Of a stretch of 41,736 nt of DNA, positions 35,316-41,736 are shown in pieces; the first letter of the stretch is position 1; each line of letters opens with the position of its first letter. Both the position numbers and the translations under genes were made by a program. The notes beneath the pieces are model-generated. The model did no database searches, was not told the DNA's origin, and saw nothing but the letters and a program-made list of their open reading frames with translations. The stretch is from a virus: positions 1 to 41,736 of the IMG/VR virus record IMGVR_UViG_3300005086_000029, one strand, 5' to 3'.

Positions 35316-35777
35316 TTATTTAATATTTTTTAAATATTTTTTCACATCATCTGAATCATGTAAATTTAATAATCCAAATAATTGAACCCACGTATAGTTA
35401 GAGTTTTTCATTTTTTGATGAGTTATACAATAATGGTTAACTGTAGGTTGTATATAATAAGGCATTACTCTTAAAATTCCTGCTCCATTACAATATCCAA
35501 AATGCATTTTATATATAGTATTATTAACAGAATGACGATAGTTTAATAATCTTGTCATTAATATTTTTTCTGTAGTAGATGGGAAATAAGTTTTAACAAT
35601 ACAATATAAATCATCAAAACTTCTCCATCCTTTACTACATTGTAATTGTTTACAATCTTTATCATAATATGTATTTACACTATATAATGCTGCTGGATGA
35701 TTATTTTTACTATATATTAATTTTAATAATTTATCTATAGTATTTGGTTTCTTAGATTTAATATATATCTTTTTCAT
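35316..35777 (-). CDS. Protein with C-x-KG-RSFDDLY motif, 153 aa
   Basis: QLQCSKGWRSFDDLYCIVKT then YFPSTTEKILMTRLL matches the 171-aa protein inside the dnaB intron (QCRKGRSRSFDDLY ... YYPDTTK). The rest (HFGYCNGAGILRVMPYYIQP) is Tyr/Asn/Cys-rich. Function unknown; a shared DNA- or RNA-binding role is inference. It directly follows the tRNA cluster terminator. Confidence 0.7.
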   Translation of the reverse strand: MKKIYIKSKKPNTIDKLLKLIYSKNNHPAALYSVNTYYDKDCKQLQCSKGWRSFDDLYCIVKTYFPSTTEKILMTRLLNYRHSVNNTIYKMHFGYCNGAGILRVMPYYIQPTVNHYCITHQKMKNSNYTWVQLFGLLNLHDSDDVKKYLKNIK

Positions 35778-35799
35778 TAATATTTAATTTTAGTTGTAT

Positions 35800-35825
35800 A
35801 AAAAAAGGGGATTTGAAGCTCCCCT
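35800..35825 (-). terminator. Terminator after the tRNA cluster
   Basis: Minus strand AGGGG and CCCCT enclose a 10-nt loop and are followed by six T, then ATAC. The loop includes TTCAAAT, so it resembles a T-arm, but the T-run and the absence of an acceptor strand favour a terminator. Confidence 0.65.
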
Positions 35826-35828
35826 GGG

Positions 35829-35850
35829 CTTACCACTAGGCTACAGCTCT
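35829..35850 (-). tRNA. 5' half of tRNA-Cys (acceptor strand and D-arm)
   Basis: AGAGCTG-TA-GCC-TAGTGGTAA-G matches the start of Cys/Gln-type tRNAs (TAGCC-AGTGGTAAG). AGAGCTG pairs over six bases with CAGCTCC of the 3' half at 36001-36059, which lies upstream in transcription. No anticodon or T-arm follows. With the other half it makes a nearly complete tRNA in permuted order; the D-stem has one mismatch. Confidence 0.4.
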
Positions 35851-36000
35851 AAGCTGTGCGTGTGGATTTAATTTAATAACTTTTACTGTTATTAAGGTAT
35901 TTTAACCCTATTTAATTATAGATTTATACTATTCAAAACCAGTCAGCCCCAAACAACTGACCATGCTCAGTCAAACTTCTTGGTAACATTTAAACTGTAG

Positions 36001-36059
36001 TGGAGCTGGAGAGGATCGAACTCTCGTCATAATATAATATAATTAACCTTGCAGATTAA
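36001..36059 (-). tRNA. 3' half of tRNA-Cys (GCA anticodon arm, T-arm, acceptor strand)
   Basis: Anticodon arm TTAAT-CTGCAAG-GTTAA gives GCA (Cys). T-arm GAGAG-TTCGATC-CTCTC is perfect, followed by CAGCTCC and A73. The link between anticodon and T-arm is 17 nt, longer than normal and AT-only at its start. Upstream is directly the end of tRNA-Pro, so acceptor 5' strand and D-arm are missing here; matching pieces lie 150 nt downstream. Confidence 0.55.
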
Positions 36060-36064
36060 AATAG

Positions 36065-36183
36065 TAGGGGATATTGGACTCGAACCAATGACAACGTGCA
36101 CCCAATGCATATGTATGTATTGCTGTAAGTATACTTATTCAGTATACATATTTACGTGCTCTAGCCAACTGAGCTAATCCCCT
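36065..36183 (-). tRNA. tRNA-Pro (TGG) interrupted in the anticodon stem
   Basis: Acceptor AGGGGAT/ATCCCCT, D-arm GCTC/GAGC, variable TTGTC, T-arm ATTGG-TTCGAGT-CCAAT are all canonical. Removing 45 nt (36109-36153) joins CGT to GC and gives a perfect anticodon arm CGTGC-ATTGGGT-GCACG, anticodon TGG. Without removal the stem cannot form beyond three pairs. Confidence 0.85.
36109..36153 (-). other. 45-nt intron-like insertion in tRNA-Pro
   Basis: Lies between tRNA positions 29 and 30. It has 8-bp terminal inverted repeats (ATATGTAT / ATACATAT) and an internal 7-bp hairpin GTATACT-GAATA-AGTATAC. Far too small for a group I intron. The exact border is ambiguous by one T. Confidence 0.75.
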
Positions 36184-36256
36184 CATATTCAGAATACTTT
36201 TCTTTATTTATCCAAAAAATAAGTTGTTTTATTTTGCTGTAAGTATTCTTTTTATT

Positions 36257-36505
36257 TTATTTATGTTTTAAATATTTATATTTAATTAATATTCTAATAT
36301 CTTCTTCTGTAGCTAATCTATAATAGTAATTTTTACCATCTGTAGTAAATTGTACTTTTATAATACTACCATGTTCATAAGATTTCTGATGAAAATATTT
36401 ACCAGTTAAATCTTTCATTTCTTTTTTCTTAGTATAATTATTATTTAATTTAATTAATAATATAATTAAAAATATTATAATTATACAGCTTAATATAAAT
36501 TTCAT
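36257..36505 (-). CDS. Small membrane-anchored protein, 82 aa
   Basis: N-terminal membrane segment FILSCIIIIFLIILLIKL, then a basic turn and a soluble domain (GSIIKVQFTTDGKNYYYRLA). Probably anchored with the domain in the cytoplasm or periplasm. 2 nt from the 78-aa gene. Function unknown. Confidence 0.65.
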   Translation of the reverse strand: MKFILSCIIIIFLIILLIKLNNNYTKKKEMKDLTGKYFHQKSYEHGSIIKVQFTTDGKNYYYRLATEEDIRILIKYKYLKHK

Positions 36506-36507
36506 AG

Positions 36508-36744
36508 TTACGGTAATGCTTTTTTAAGTTCTTTATATGTTTGTTTAATAATATTTCTCTCAAACTTAGTATATAATTCACTACTAAGTGTTACACTAAA
36601 AGATTTATATAGTTCTATTAGTTCCTCATAACCTGTACAATCATTTAATATACTAATTATTTCAGAAGATGGTATTTTTTTACTTTCTAAATTCATATTC
36701 ATTTTAAGACGATTTAAAGGATTATTTTTAATATAGGTATACAT
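36508..36744 (-). CDS. Hypothetical protein, 78 aa
   Basis: Helical: SSEIISILNDCTGYEELIEL then SSELYTKFERNIIKQTYKEL. Start MYTYIKNNPLNRLKMNMN; a later Met is possible. Function unknown. Confidence 0.6.
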   Translation of the reverse strand: MYTYIKNNPLNRLKMNMNLESKKIPSSEIISILNDCTGYEELIELYKSFSVTLSSELYTKFERNIIKQTYKELKKALP

Positions 36745-37102
36745 ATATATTAAAGAGGTGTTAAAGTCTCTTAAAATTAATAAAAGGTACCTTAAATTAA
36801 CTGTTAGACAATTAAGATAAGATACCTATTTACAACTAAAAACAAAAATAGCTATAATTAATAAAATAAATATATATAAATATATATTTCTTTTTGTTAC
36901 TTTTTCTTTGTTGAGGTTGTATTAAAAATCTAAATACCCTGTAAATATATTTTTATTATTGTTTATTATACTATGTAATTATTATAATTAATGACTATAA
37001 GAGTGTCTTTTATTGTTTACAAAAACTAATAATATGTCTAGATTATTATAAGACACTCTAAGTCACTACTACAAGAGTTAATTACGCCACTCTATAAAGC
37101 TT
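36745..37102. other. 358-nt non-coding stretch with a 60-nt inverted-repeat element
   Basis: No ORF on either strand. 37000-37059 carries perfect 10-bp arms AGAGTGTCTT/AAGACACTCT around 40 nt. At about 36787-36829 GGTACCTTA and an imperfect complement ending GATACC form another hairpin. Very AT-rich between. Likely the leader and promoter region of the genes below plus 3' end signals of those above. Confidence 0.5.
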
Positions 37103-37267
37103 TTAATCGTTCAATCTTTTGAAATGAATTTTAATATCTGTATCAGTTTCTTCTATTGTACCAAATGTACTATCTTCTTCAATACCTTCTCTTATTTCAT
37201 TTATTAGTTCTTCATTAAAAGCATTAAATATTTCTTCATTTTCAAATGTAATAATTATTGTTTTCAT
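37103..37267 (-). CDS. Small acidic protein, 54 aa
   Basis: MKTIIITFENEEIFNAFNEE, then REGIEEDSTFGTIEETDTD and a basic end (FKRLND). Preceded by the leader CACTAAAAACAATTAAAT before ATG, like other genes of this cluster. Function unknown. Confidence 0.65.
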   Translation of the reverse strand: MKTIIITFENEEIFNAFNEELINEIREGIEEDSTFGTIEETDTDIKIHFKRLND

Positions 37268-37279
37268 ATTTAATTGTTT

Positions 37280-37447
37280 TTAGTGTATAATTAATTCTTT
37301 TTTCCAACGTTTTAACCTATTTATATGAGAATTTATAATATTAATAGGTGTATGACGTTGAGATTTCTTTACTTTTAACATTTTAACTTTTAAAGTTTTA
37401 TAATGTGTAATTCTTTTGTTAATAATAAATATATCTAATTTTGACAT
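37280..37447 (-). CDS. Small basic protein, 55 aa
   Basis: MSKLDIFIINKRITHYKTLK followed by VKKSQRHTPINI and NRLKRWKKELIIH. Strongly basic, could bind nucleic acid. 12 nt from the next gene. Function unknown. Confidence 0.65.
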   Translation of the reverse strand: MSKLDIFIINKRITHYKTLKVKMLKVKKSQRHTPINIINSHINRLKRWKKELIIH

Positions 37448-37459
37448 TTTATTTGATTT

Positions 37460-37948
37460 TTACCATTTATATCCTATTTTAACGCCTACATTGTTTACCC
37501 AATGTTCTTTATCTTGTCCACCTATATAATCATTATTATAGGCAGCATCAGTTCTATAATCAGCACTAATATCAGCTCCTACATATAAAGATGTTTTAGG
37601 TATATTAAAATCTATTCCTGTTCCAATACCTATTAATGCACTACTTCTATTAATTATAGGTCCAGCTCTTAATCCTAAAAATATTCTATATTCATTCCAT
37701 CTATTAAAGAAGTTAAAACCTATTGTACCAATTAAATGGTTGTAAGTTTCTCCATTTAAATCTGGAAATGTAAAATATTGTGCTCCAAAATAAGCATAAT
37801 TCATTTGATACTCTATACCTGCACCAATATTAAATCCATCACTATAAGCTCCTGGCTCAGTGATTAAATATCCTGCAAATTTTTCATTTCTGTCTTGTGT
37901 ATATGATAATGATATCATCATTATACATATAATTGTTAATATTTTTTT
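37460..37948 (-). CDS. Outer-membrane beta-barrel-like protein with signal peptide
   Basis: About 162 aa from the ATG at 37948. Signal peptide MKKILTIICIMMISLSYTQ, then alternating amphipathic strands (GFNIGAGIEYQMNYAYFGAQ, FRIFLGLRAG-type, GIGTGIDFNIPKTSLYVGAD) and a final aromatic residue, VNNVGVKIGYKW, the usual barrel-assembly signal. The frame is open to 37990 but the extra 14 residues precede the signal peptide and are unlikely. A phage-encoded barrel could mask receptors or block superinfection; this is inference. Confidence 0.75.
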   Translation of the reverse strand, partial: KKILTIICIMMISLSYTQDRNEKFAGYLITEPGAYSDGFNIGAGIEYQMNYAYFGAQYFTFPDLNGETYNHLIGTIGFNFFNRWNEYRIFLGLRAGPIINRSSALIGIGTGIDFNIPKTSLYVGADISADYRTDAAYNNDYIGGQDKEHWVNNVGVKIGYKW

Positions 37949-38042
37949 CATTGTTATAAGTTTTAAGATTAATACTCTCTTCACCACCATTGAGAGTAGA
38001 TATCATTTACGTGGAACCACAAAGGGCTGATAACTATTACTA

Positions 38043-38234
38043 TTAATCTATTTCTAATTCATGATCTAATTTAGTAAGGAACTCACCTTTACTATTATCT
38101 TTTCCTTGTATAAAGTGAGCTACTGCAATAGCTACTTTACTTTGTGTATCTCTTAATACAGGTACTACTTTACCAACTCTAGCAAATGAACTACTTGCTA
38201 CTACTTTGTGCGTTAAAATTGTTTTTCTAGACAT
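38043..38234 (-). CDS. Hypothetical protein, 63 aa
   Basis: MSRKTILTHKVVASSSFARV, then VVPVLRDTQSKVAIAVAHFI and an acidic end (LDHELEID). Higher GC and less Lys/Asn-rich than neighbours. Preceded by the AACTAAAAACA leader. Function unknown. Confidence 0.65.
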   Translation of the reverse strand: MSRKTILTHKVVASSSFARVGKVVPVLRDTQSKVAIAVAHFIQGKDNSKGEFLTKLDHELEID

Positions 38235-38256
38235 AATTGTGTTTTTAGTTATTAAT

Positions 38257-38703
38257 TTATTTAAACATTTCTATTATTTCTTTTATAGCATACCATTCTG
38301 GAGCTATTATTCTAGGTAAACCTTCATATGTACAAAATATACTTAAAATAAAAGTAAATATTAATATTGTTAACCATATTGATCCAAGAGAAGACACTTC
38401 ATCATCATTAAAATGTTCTGTATTCCAAAATTTAGTTAATTTGTATAATGCTATCCAAAATATAAAGAAAGGTATCGTTAATATAATACCTTTTGCCAAT
38501 TGAAACTTTACTACCATTTTAAATCCTTCTTCAGCAATTGGTGTGACTTTCTTTAAACCTTGTTCAAAAGTTTCAGCTATTTGACTAGAATATTTATCAA
38601 TTATTCTTTCAGCTTGTGGAATATTTATATTTGGTATACTATCTTGAGCTTGTGTATTTAAAGTAAATATACTTAATGTTATAAATAATATAAATTTTTT
38701 CAT
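38257..38703 (-). CDS. Exported/membrane protein, holin-like, 148 aa
   Basis: Signal peptide MKKFILFITLSIFTLNTQAQ, amphipathic helix (QAERIIDKYSSQIAETFEQG), then two membrane segments (GIILTIPFFIFWIALYKL and IWLTILIFTFILSIFC) and a short end. Size and membrane layout would fit a holin or other lysis membrane protein, but no lysin is in the window. Confidence 0.6.
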   Translation of the reverse strand: MKKFILFITLSIFTLNTQAQDSIPNINIPQAERIIDKYSSQIAETFEQGLKKVTPIAEEGFKMVVKFQLAKGIILTIPFFIFWIALYKLTKFWNTEHFNDDEVSSLGSIWLTILIFTFILSIFCTYEGLPRIIAPEWYAIKEIIEMFK

Positions 38704-38714
38704 CTTTTTTGTTT

Positions 38715-38837
38715 TTAGTTATTATTTAATTGTTCTATATATTCTTTATATGCTTCAATTACACTTTTAATAGAATAGTATAATAGGATTATACATACTA
38801 ATGCTAATCCACCTAAGATTATTAATATTAATTCCAT
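38715..38837 (-). CDS. Single-span membrane microprotein, 40 aa
   Basis: MELILIILGGLALVCIILLY then SIKSVIEAYKEYIEQLNNN: one membrane helix followed by a polar helix. Leader AACTAAAAACA before ATG. Function unknown; may assist the neighbouring holin-like protein. Confidence 0.6.
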   Translation of the reverse strand: MELILIILGGLALVCIILLYYSIKSVIEAYKEYIEQLNNN

Positions 38838-38870
38838 GGTTTTATGTTTTTAGTTATTAGTTTTAAATTG

Positions 38871-38975
38871 TTATTTATTATTTTTAAATATTATATTCAT
38901 TATTATAAGTATAGTGAATAATATTACTATTCCTGTTATTATTTGTAATAACATTTCAGATAATGCATTTATCAT
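38871..38975 (-). CDS. Single-span membrane microprotein, 34 aa
   Basis: MINALSEMLLQIITGIVILF and then TILIIMNIIFKNNK: almost all membrane helix. Same neighbourhood as the 40-aa microprotein. Function unknown. Confidence 0.5.
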   Translation of the reverse strand: MINALSEMLLQIITGIVILFTILIIMNIIFKNNK

Positions 38976-39031
38976 AGTATATAGATTGATTATTTATGTT
39001 ATTTATTATTAAAAAATACATGGAATTCTAT

Positions 39032-39730
39032 TTATAAATTTTCTTCAATCCATTTATCTATTCTAGTTCTTGATAAAAACCCTGTAGGCATAACATCAGT
39101 ATTAAACCATTTACACATTTGATGTAATTTATCTTCAACTTCTTCTCTATTCCAACTATTTTTCACTGAATGAATTGTAATAGTATTGTCTTTTGGATTA
39201 ACTTTTAATTTATAGTCTGGTCTATATTCACCATCTAAATCAGGATAATCTAAATCTTCAACGGTTAAAGGAATTTCTTCATATTCAACCATAACATCAG
39301 TAATAATATTACCTTTGTTATATTCTTTAATATAATGTTTAATGAAATCTTGAGGTATTAAATATATACCTGTATTTCTCATTTTAGGATAAGGCACTGT
39401 ATCATCATGTTCTTTAATTAAAGAACTATCAGTAGTAGCTATTATTTTATTTAAAGATTTTATCAATTTATTACTATTACATAATTTTATTATCTCTTTT
39501 CCTTGTACTTGATAAGGTTGATTATTAGTATCCATAATCCAATCACCTTCTTTAATTTCTTCATCTGAAACTATGTAAAGATGATAACCATTAAAAGGTT
39601 TAATAGTTTTAAAAGGTATAGTTTTGAATTGTAATTCAAATTCAGCTCTATTTTTTCTAATACAATGTATTTGACTAGCTTCTTTAGTAGGTAACATTAT
39701 TACCTGTGCTTTTTTTTTTAATACTGACAT
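39032..39730 (-). CDS. Hypothetical protein, 232 aa
   Basis: From the ATG at 39730 (MSVLKKKAQVIMLPTKE). GYHLYIVSDEEIKEGDWIMD, YNKGNIITDVMVEYEE and PDYKLKVNPKDNTITIHSVK with KNSWNREEVEDKL are blocks seen in a common Bacteroidota phage protein family of unknown function. The frame is open to 39775, but that part runs into the terminator, so the later start is preferred. Confidence 0.75.
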   Translation of the reverse strand: MSVLKKKAQVIMLPTKEASQIHCIRKNRAEFELQFKTIPFKTIKPFNGYHLYIVSDEEIKEGDWIMDTNNQPYQVQGKEIIKLCNSNKLIKSLNKIIATTDSSLIKEHDDTVPYPKMRNTGIYLIPQDFIKHYIKEYNKGNIITDVMVEYEEIPLTVEDLDYPDLDGEYRPDYKLKVNPKDNTITIHSVKNSWNREEVEDKLHQMCKWFNTDVMPTGFLSRTRIDKWIEENL

Positions 39731-39750
39731 TGTCTTTGATTTTAAGATTA

Positions 39751-39780
39751 ATAAAAACAGTTGTTTAAGGTACAACTGTT
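39751..39780 (-). terminator. Rho-independent terminator before the 232-aa gene
   Basis: Minus strand AACAGTTGT and ACAACTGTT form a perfect 9-bp stem with loop ACCTTAA and a T-run. The stop codon of the coding fragment at 39765-39860 lies in the loop. Confidence 0.75.
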
Positions 39781-39860
39781 AAAACTTTTGCAATAAGTAT
39801 TCTATTAGCACCATCTATAATAGCTGACTCCAACATAGCCATTAAATAACCTTGTGCTAT
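39765..39860 (-). pseudogene. Coding fragment ending at the terminator
   Basis: Open frame IAQGYLMAMLESAIIDGANR then ILIAKVLTVVP and TAA, with phage-like codon use. The first ATG (39842) would give 25 aa. It looks like the C-terminal end of a longer protein whose upstream part is broken or interrupted. Confidence 0.45.
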
Positions 39861-40149
39861 TCACTATTATAAATGGTCACGAGATAATAAATGTTTCAGC
39901 CTACTTAACTCAATCTGTAAGTTTTTATCTCTTGCTGTGAACTCCTAAGTGTATTATTATTAGAATATCTAACTAAACTAATAGTACCTACTCGGCTTAA
40001 TATTATCTTGGGTATTTCTACGCTTCAAATATATTGTAGGACTTGTATATTCTTTATCCAACATATCACAATACAGTTGGTACACTTGTGCGTAGTTATG
40101 TATTCCTAGCACTTCTAATATTTATAGAGCTGGTCGGTTTCAGTTCTCT

Positions 40150-40317
40150 TTACGTTAATACTTTTTGTAATTCTTCACTACATTCATTTCTCCAATTAGG
40201 AAAAGTTTCTTCTCTACTTTTGTCATAATCAACTAAAGTACTTTCCATAAATCCATTATTTAAACTATTTCTAGCAAGTATTTCAGCTTCTTTAATATTG
40301 TTAACATGATATATGTT
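40150..40317 (-). pseudogene. Coding fragment without usable start
   Basis: Frame HVNNIKEAEILARNSLNNGF, then MESTLVDYDKSREETFPNWR and NECSEELQKVLT, stop TAA. Codon use is that of the phage. No ATG before the internal MEST. The reading continues naturally upstream (YKFNSEKILLVNN) if 39 nt between two GTT triplets are skipped. Confidence 0.5.
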
Positions 40318-41351
40318 TTAAATTATTAAACCTGACATTTTAACTAATAGGATTTTCTCACTATTAAACTTGTAATATATAAAAAGTAAGAACTATACAC
40401 AAATGTAGTTGCCTACTTAAAGACTGCATATTAACTACAATCACATTTGTTTCATTCTAATAAACTCTAAAATGAGTTTTCTCTTTATATTGTATATGCA
40501 TCTACACATTACAAGATGTTTCAACTTTTATTTATACACGTTTAAGTCACTCATCAGAGGTTTTCTCGTGTTATTGTTAATAGGCTTTCTGTTCTTTTGC
40601 TTATGTGTTACGTAGCCTATAACACAGCTCAACAACTTGAGTTTTAATTCTATGTTGTGAAGAATATAAACTCTCACAAGGTTGCACCTTGACTAACTCA
40701 GCTCTAAACTGGTTTAAACCTGCAAATTGGATGAGAGTTTAAAAATTATACTCATAAGCTTCGCACCTTCATCAAGTGCTTCATTAGTGCAATATGAGTC
40801 TATAATACCTACTATTATTCAATATTATAATTTTTACTAGTATTCTTTTCCACCGTTTAACTAGTATAAGTGGTTAGCCTTTAAGGTATTAAATACCTAC
40901 TACGAATTGGCTGATACGTAGAATTTTGTGATAAAAATATCCATAATTAGCGCATGTCTATCTTGCTATTTAGTGCGAGGATAAAGACCATTAACTGTCC
41001 TCTATTAATAAATAATTAATAATACTATTAGTGGTTAATCTAGTTAACTTAACGACATTACCGTGAATATTTAAATTCTGAAGGTTAGTATTATAATGTC
41101 TTATAAGCACTTATTGTATTTACCAATATTAATTATATATTGACAGTGTATATAAGTGCACCAATAACTACTGCAGTAATTACCTAATGGGATTTTATAG
41201 TTAATTATAAGGACTGATTACCCTTATTGTACCATCCATCTGGTTGAAGATATACATTTATTTCATAATGTACAATGGTAATACTTTTAAGGTGTATTAC
41301 TACCTAGTTATTATTTATTTAGCTATATTATTGTTTATAATATGGTAAATT

Positions 41352-41491
41352 GTAATGAGAGTGAGAGTGTGATATGTAGTGAATGGTTATAAACACTACA
41401 CTTAACAGCGTTTCATCACTAATTTAACACTATTAAATCACATAATATTAATATTATTTATAATTATAAACTCTCACTACCCTCTCATTAC
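41352..41491. repeat. 17-bp interrupted inverted repeat
   Basis: GTAATGAGA+GTGAGAGT at 41352-41368 is complementary to 41470-41477 and 41483-41491 with a 5-nt bulge on one side. The loop contains further hairpins (TGTAGTG/CACTACA). Far longer than expected by chance at this composition. Confidence 0.6.
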
Positions 41492-41589
41492 CTAGGATAT
41501 TTAGATAACAATGACACTTAGATAAGTGACACTGGTTTAGTAGTATTTAATGATATAAGTGACAAGGATTTCTCCCTGTCACTATCAAT

Positions 41590-41736
41590 CTACTCTAATT
41601 CGATTTCTTCTTCTTCTGCTACTTTAGTAGTAGCTTTAGTAGAAGCACCGAATTTACTCATATCAGCTACTTTAAAGCCTGCTAAATGAGCTGTTGCTCT
41701 ACCTGCATACTCTCCCTCCGCTTGGATGTGAGCTTC
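41590..41736 (-). CDS. C-terminal end of unidentified protein (partial)
   Basis: 48 codons and a TAG stop, running off the window edge. Reads EAHIQAEGEYAGRATAHLAG, then FKVADMSKFGASTKATTKVA and an acidic tail EEEEIELE. Composition is richer in Ala/Gly than the neighbours. An acidic tip can recruit partners in DNA-binding proteins, but the identity is open. Confidence 0.7.
   Translation of the reverse strand, partial: EAHIQAEGEYAGRATAHLAGFKVADMSKFGASTKATTKVAEEEEIELE

Larger units (their letters stand above)
39861..41589. other. 1.7-kb region without an intact gene, with many inverted repeats
   Basis: No convincing full ORF on either strand. The upper part (about 40400-41589) is dense in short inverted repeats, the strongest at 40668-40740 (9-bp arms) and 41352-41491. 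The lower part holds coding-like fragments that end at stops. Possible explanations: a gene cut by small insertions, a decayed gene, or a large structured RNA. No group I core strings or tRNA were found here. Confidence 0.5.

Noticed and set aside
35806-35825. Possible suppressor anticodon loop CTTCAAA (TCA) in GGGGA...TCCCC
   Set aside because: The loop would have 8 nt, no T-arm or acceptor follows, and the T-run right after it fits a terminator better.
40043-40228. 61-aa + strand frame in the right-hand region
   Set aside because: Opposite to all nearby genes, no start context and unlike phage codon use; it is antisense to the coding-like fragment.
40501-40560. Hammerhead-ribozyme-like strings CTGATGAG and GAAAC with a 5-bp stem after GAAA (minus strand)
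   Set aside because: Stem II does not form next to CTGATGA, and the base after stem III is C rather than the needed U, so the catalytic core is incomplete.
40600-40840. Open minus-strand frames of 30-36 codons (e.g. QFRAELVKVQPCESLYSSQH)
   Set aside because: Such lengths are expected by chance here, and codon use (CAG, GTC, CTG) is unlike the phage genes.
40741-41340. Many 7- to 8-bp inverted repeats spaced 40-55 nt apart, looking like a tandem array of hairpin elements
   Set aside because: At this AT content roughly a dozen 7-bp matches within 60 nt are expected by chance in 1.8 kb, so the array as such is not evidence. Only the longer arms are reported.

Overview
This window looks like part of a crAss-like (or closely related) tailed phage of a Bacteroidota host. 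The reasons are: very AT-rich DNA; genes in two blocks of opposite orientation; a giant virion-type protein with a zincin motif on the + strand; and a long minus-strand replication and nucleotide-metabolism block holding family B polymerase, DnaB helicase, Toprim primase, Sak4-like ATPase, SSB-like protein, PD-(D/E)XK nuclease, RusA-like resolvase, UDG-like protein, ThyA and class II RNR. Starts lack Shine-Dalgarno sequences and have A-rich leaders, and three homing-endonuclease genes carry Bacteroidota-type promoters (TTTG-N20-TAnnTTTG). TAA, TAG and TGA all appear to act as stops. Assignment to the phage group is inference.

Layout: 1-3657 (+) is the end of the structural block, closed by terminators at 3681-3757. 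Everything after that is on the minus strand, so transcription runs from high to low coordinates. From 41736 down: the tail of an unidentified acidic-ended protein (41590-41736); a 1.8-kb stretch with no intact gene but with inverted repeats and coding fragments (39765-41589); a set of small, mostly membrane or secreted proteins, including an outer-membrane barrel and a holin-like protein (36257-39730); a disturbed tRNA cluster (35800-36183); hypothetical genes and two more tRNAs (33187-35777); then polB, small ORFs, dnaB, a MazZ-like NTP pyrophosphohydrolase, a phosphoesterase, a HAD protein, thyA, Sak4, SSB and primase (19691-33109). Below this lies a translationally coupled set predicted to make or trim amide/isopeptide bonds (GGCT, ATP-grasp, class I GAT, two amidoligases, class II GAT; 12135-18584), then UDG-like, RusA, PD-(D/E)XK, class II RNR and two unknown genes (3770-12151).

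Three genes are interrupted by group I introns whose splice sites can be placed from the P1 pairing (exon ends in U) and the terminal G: nrdJ (intron 7700-8588, HNH), dnaB inside Walker A (25911-28358, five ORFs, no recognisable homing nuclease) and polB inside motif A (31185-32162, GIY-YIG). A free-standing HNH gene has probably truncated another gene.

The most unusual signals are: a tRNA-Pro(TGG) that becomes perfectly canonical only after removing a 45-nt inverted-repeat insertion from its anticodon stem; tRNA-Cys(GCA) halves lying in permuted order; a 49-nt tRNA-like element without a D-arm; and the fragmented-looking 1.8-kb region at the right end, whose coding pieces seem to continue across gaps of about 40 nt. 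The amidoligase cluster is the best candidate for an uncharacterised biochemical pathway.
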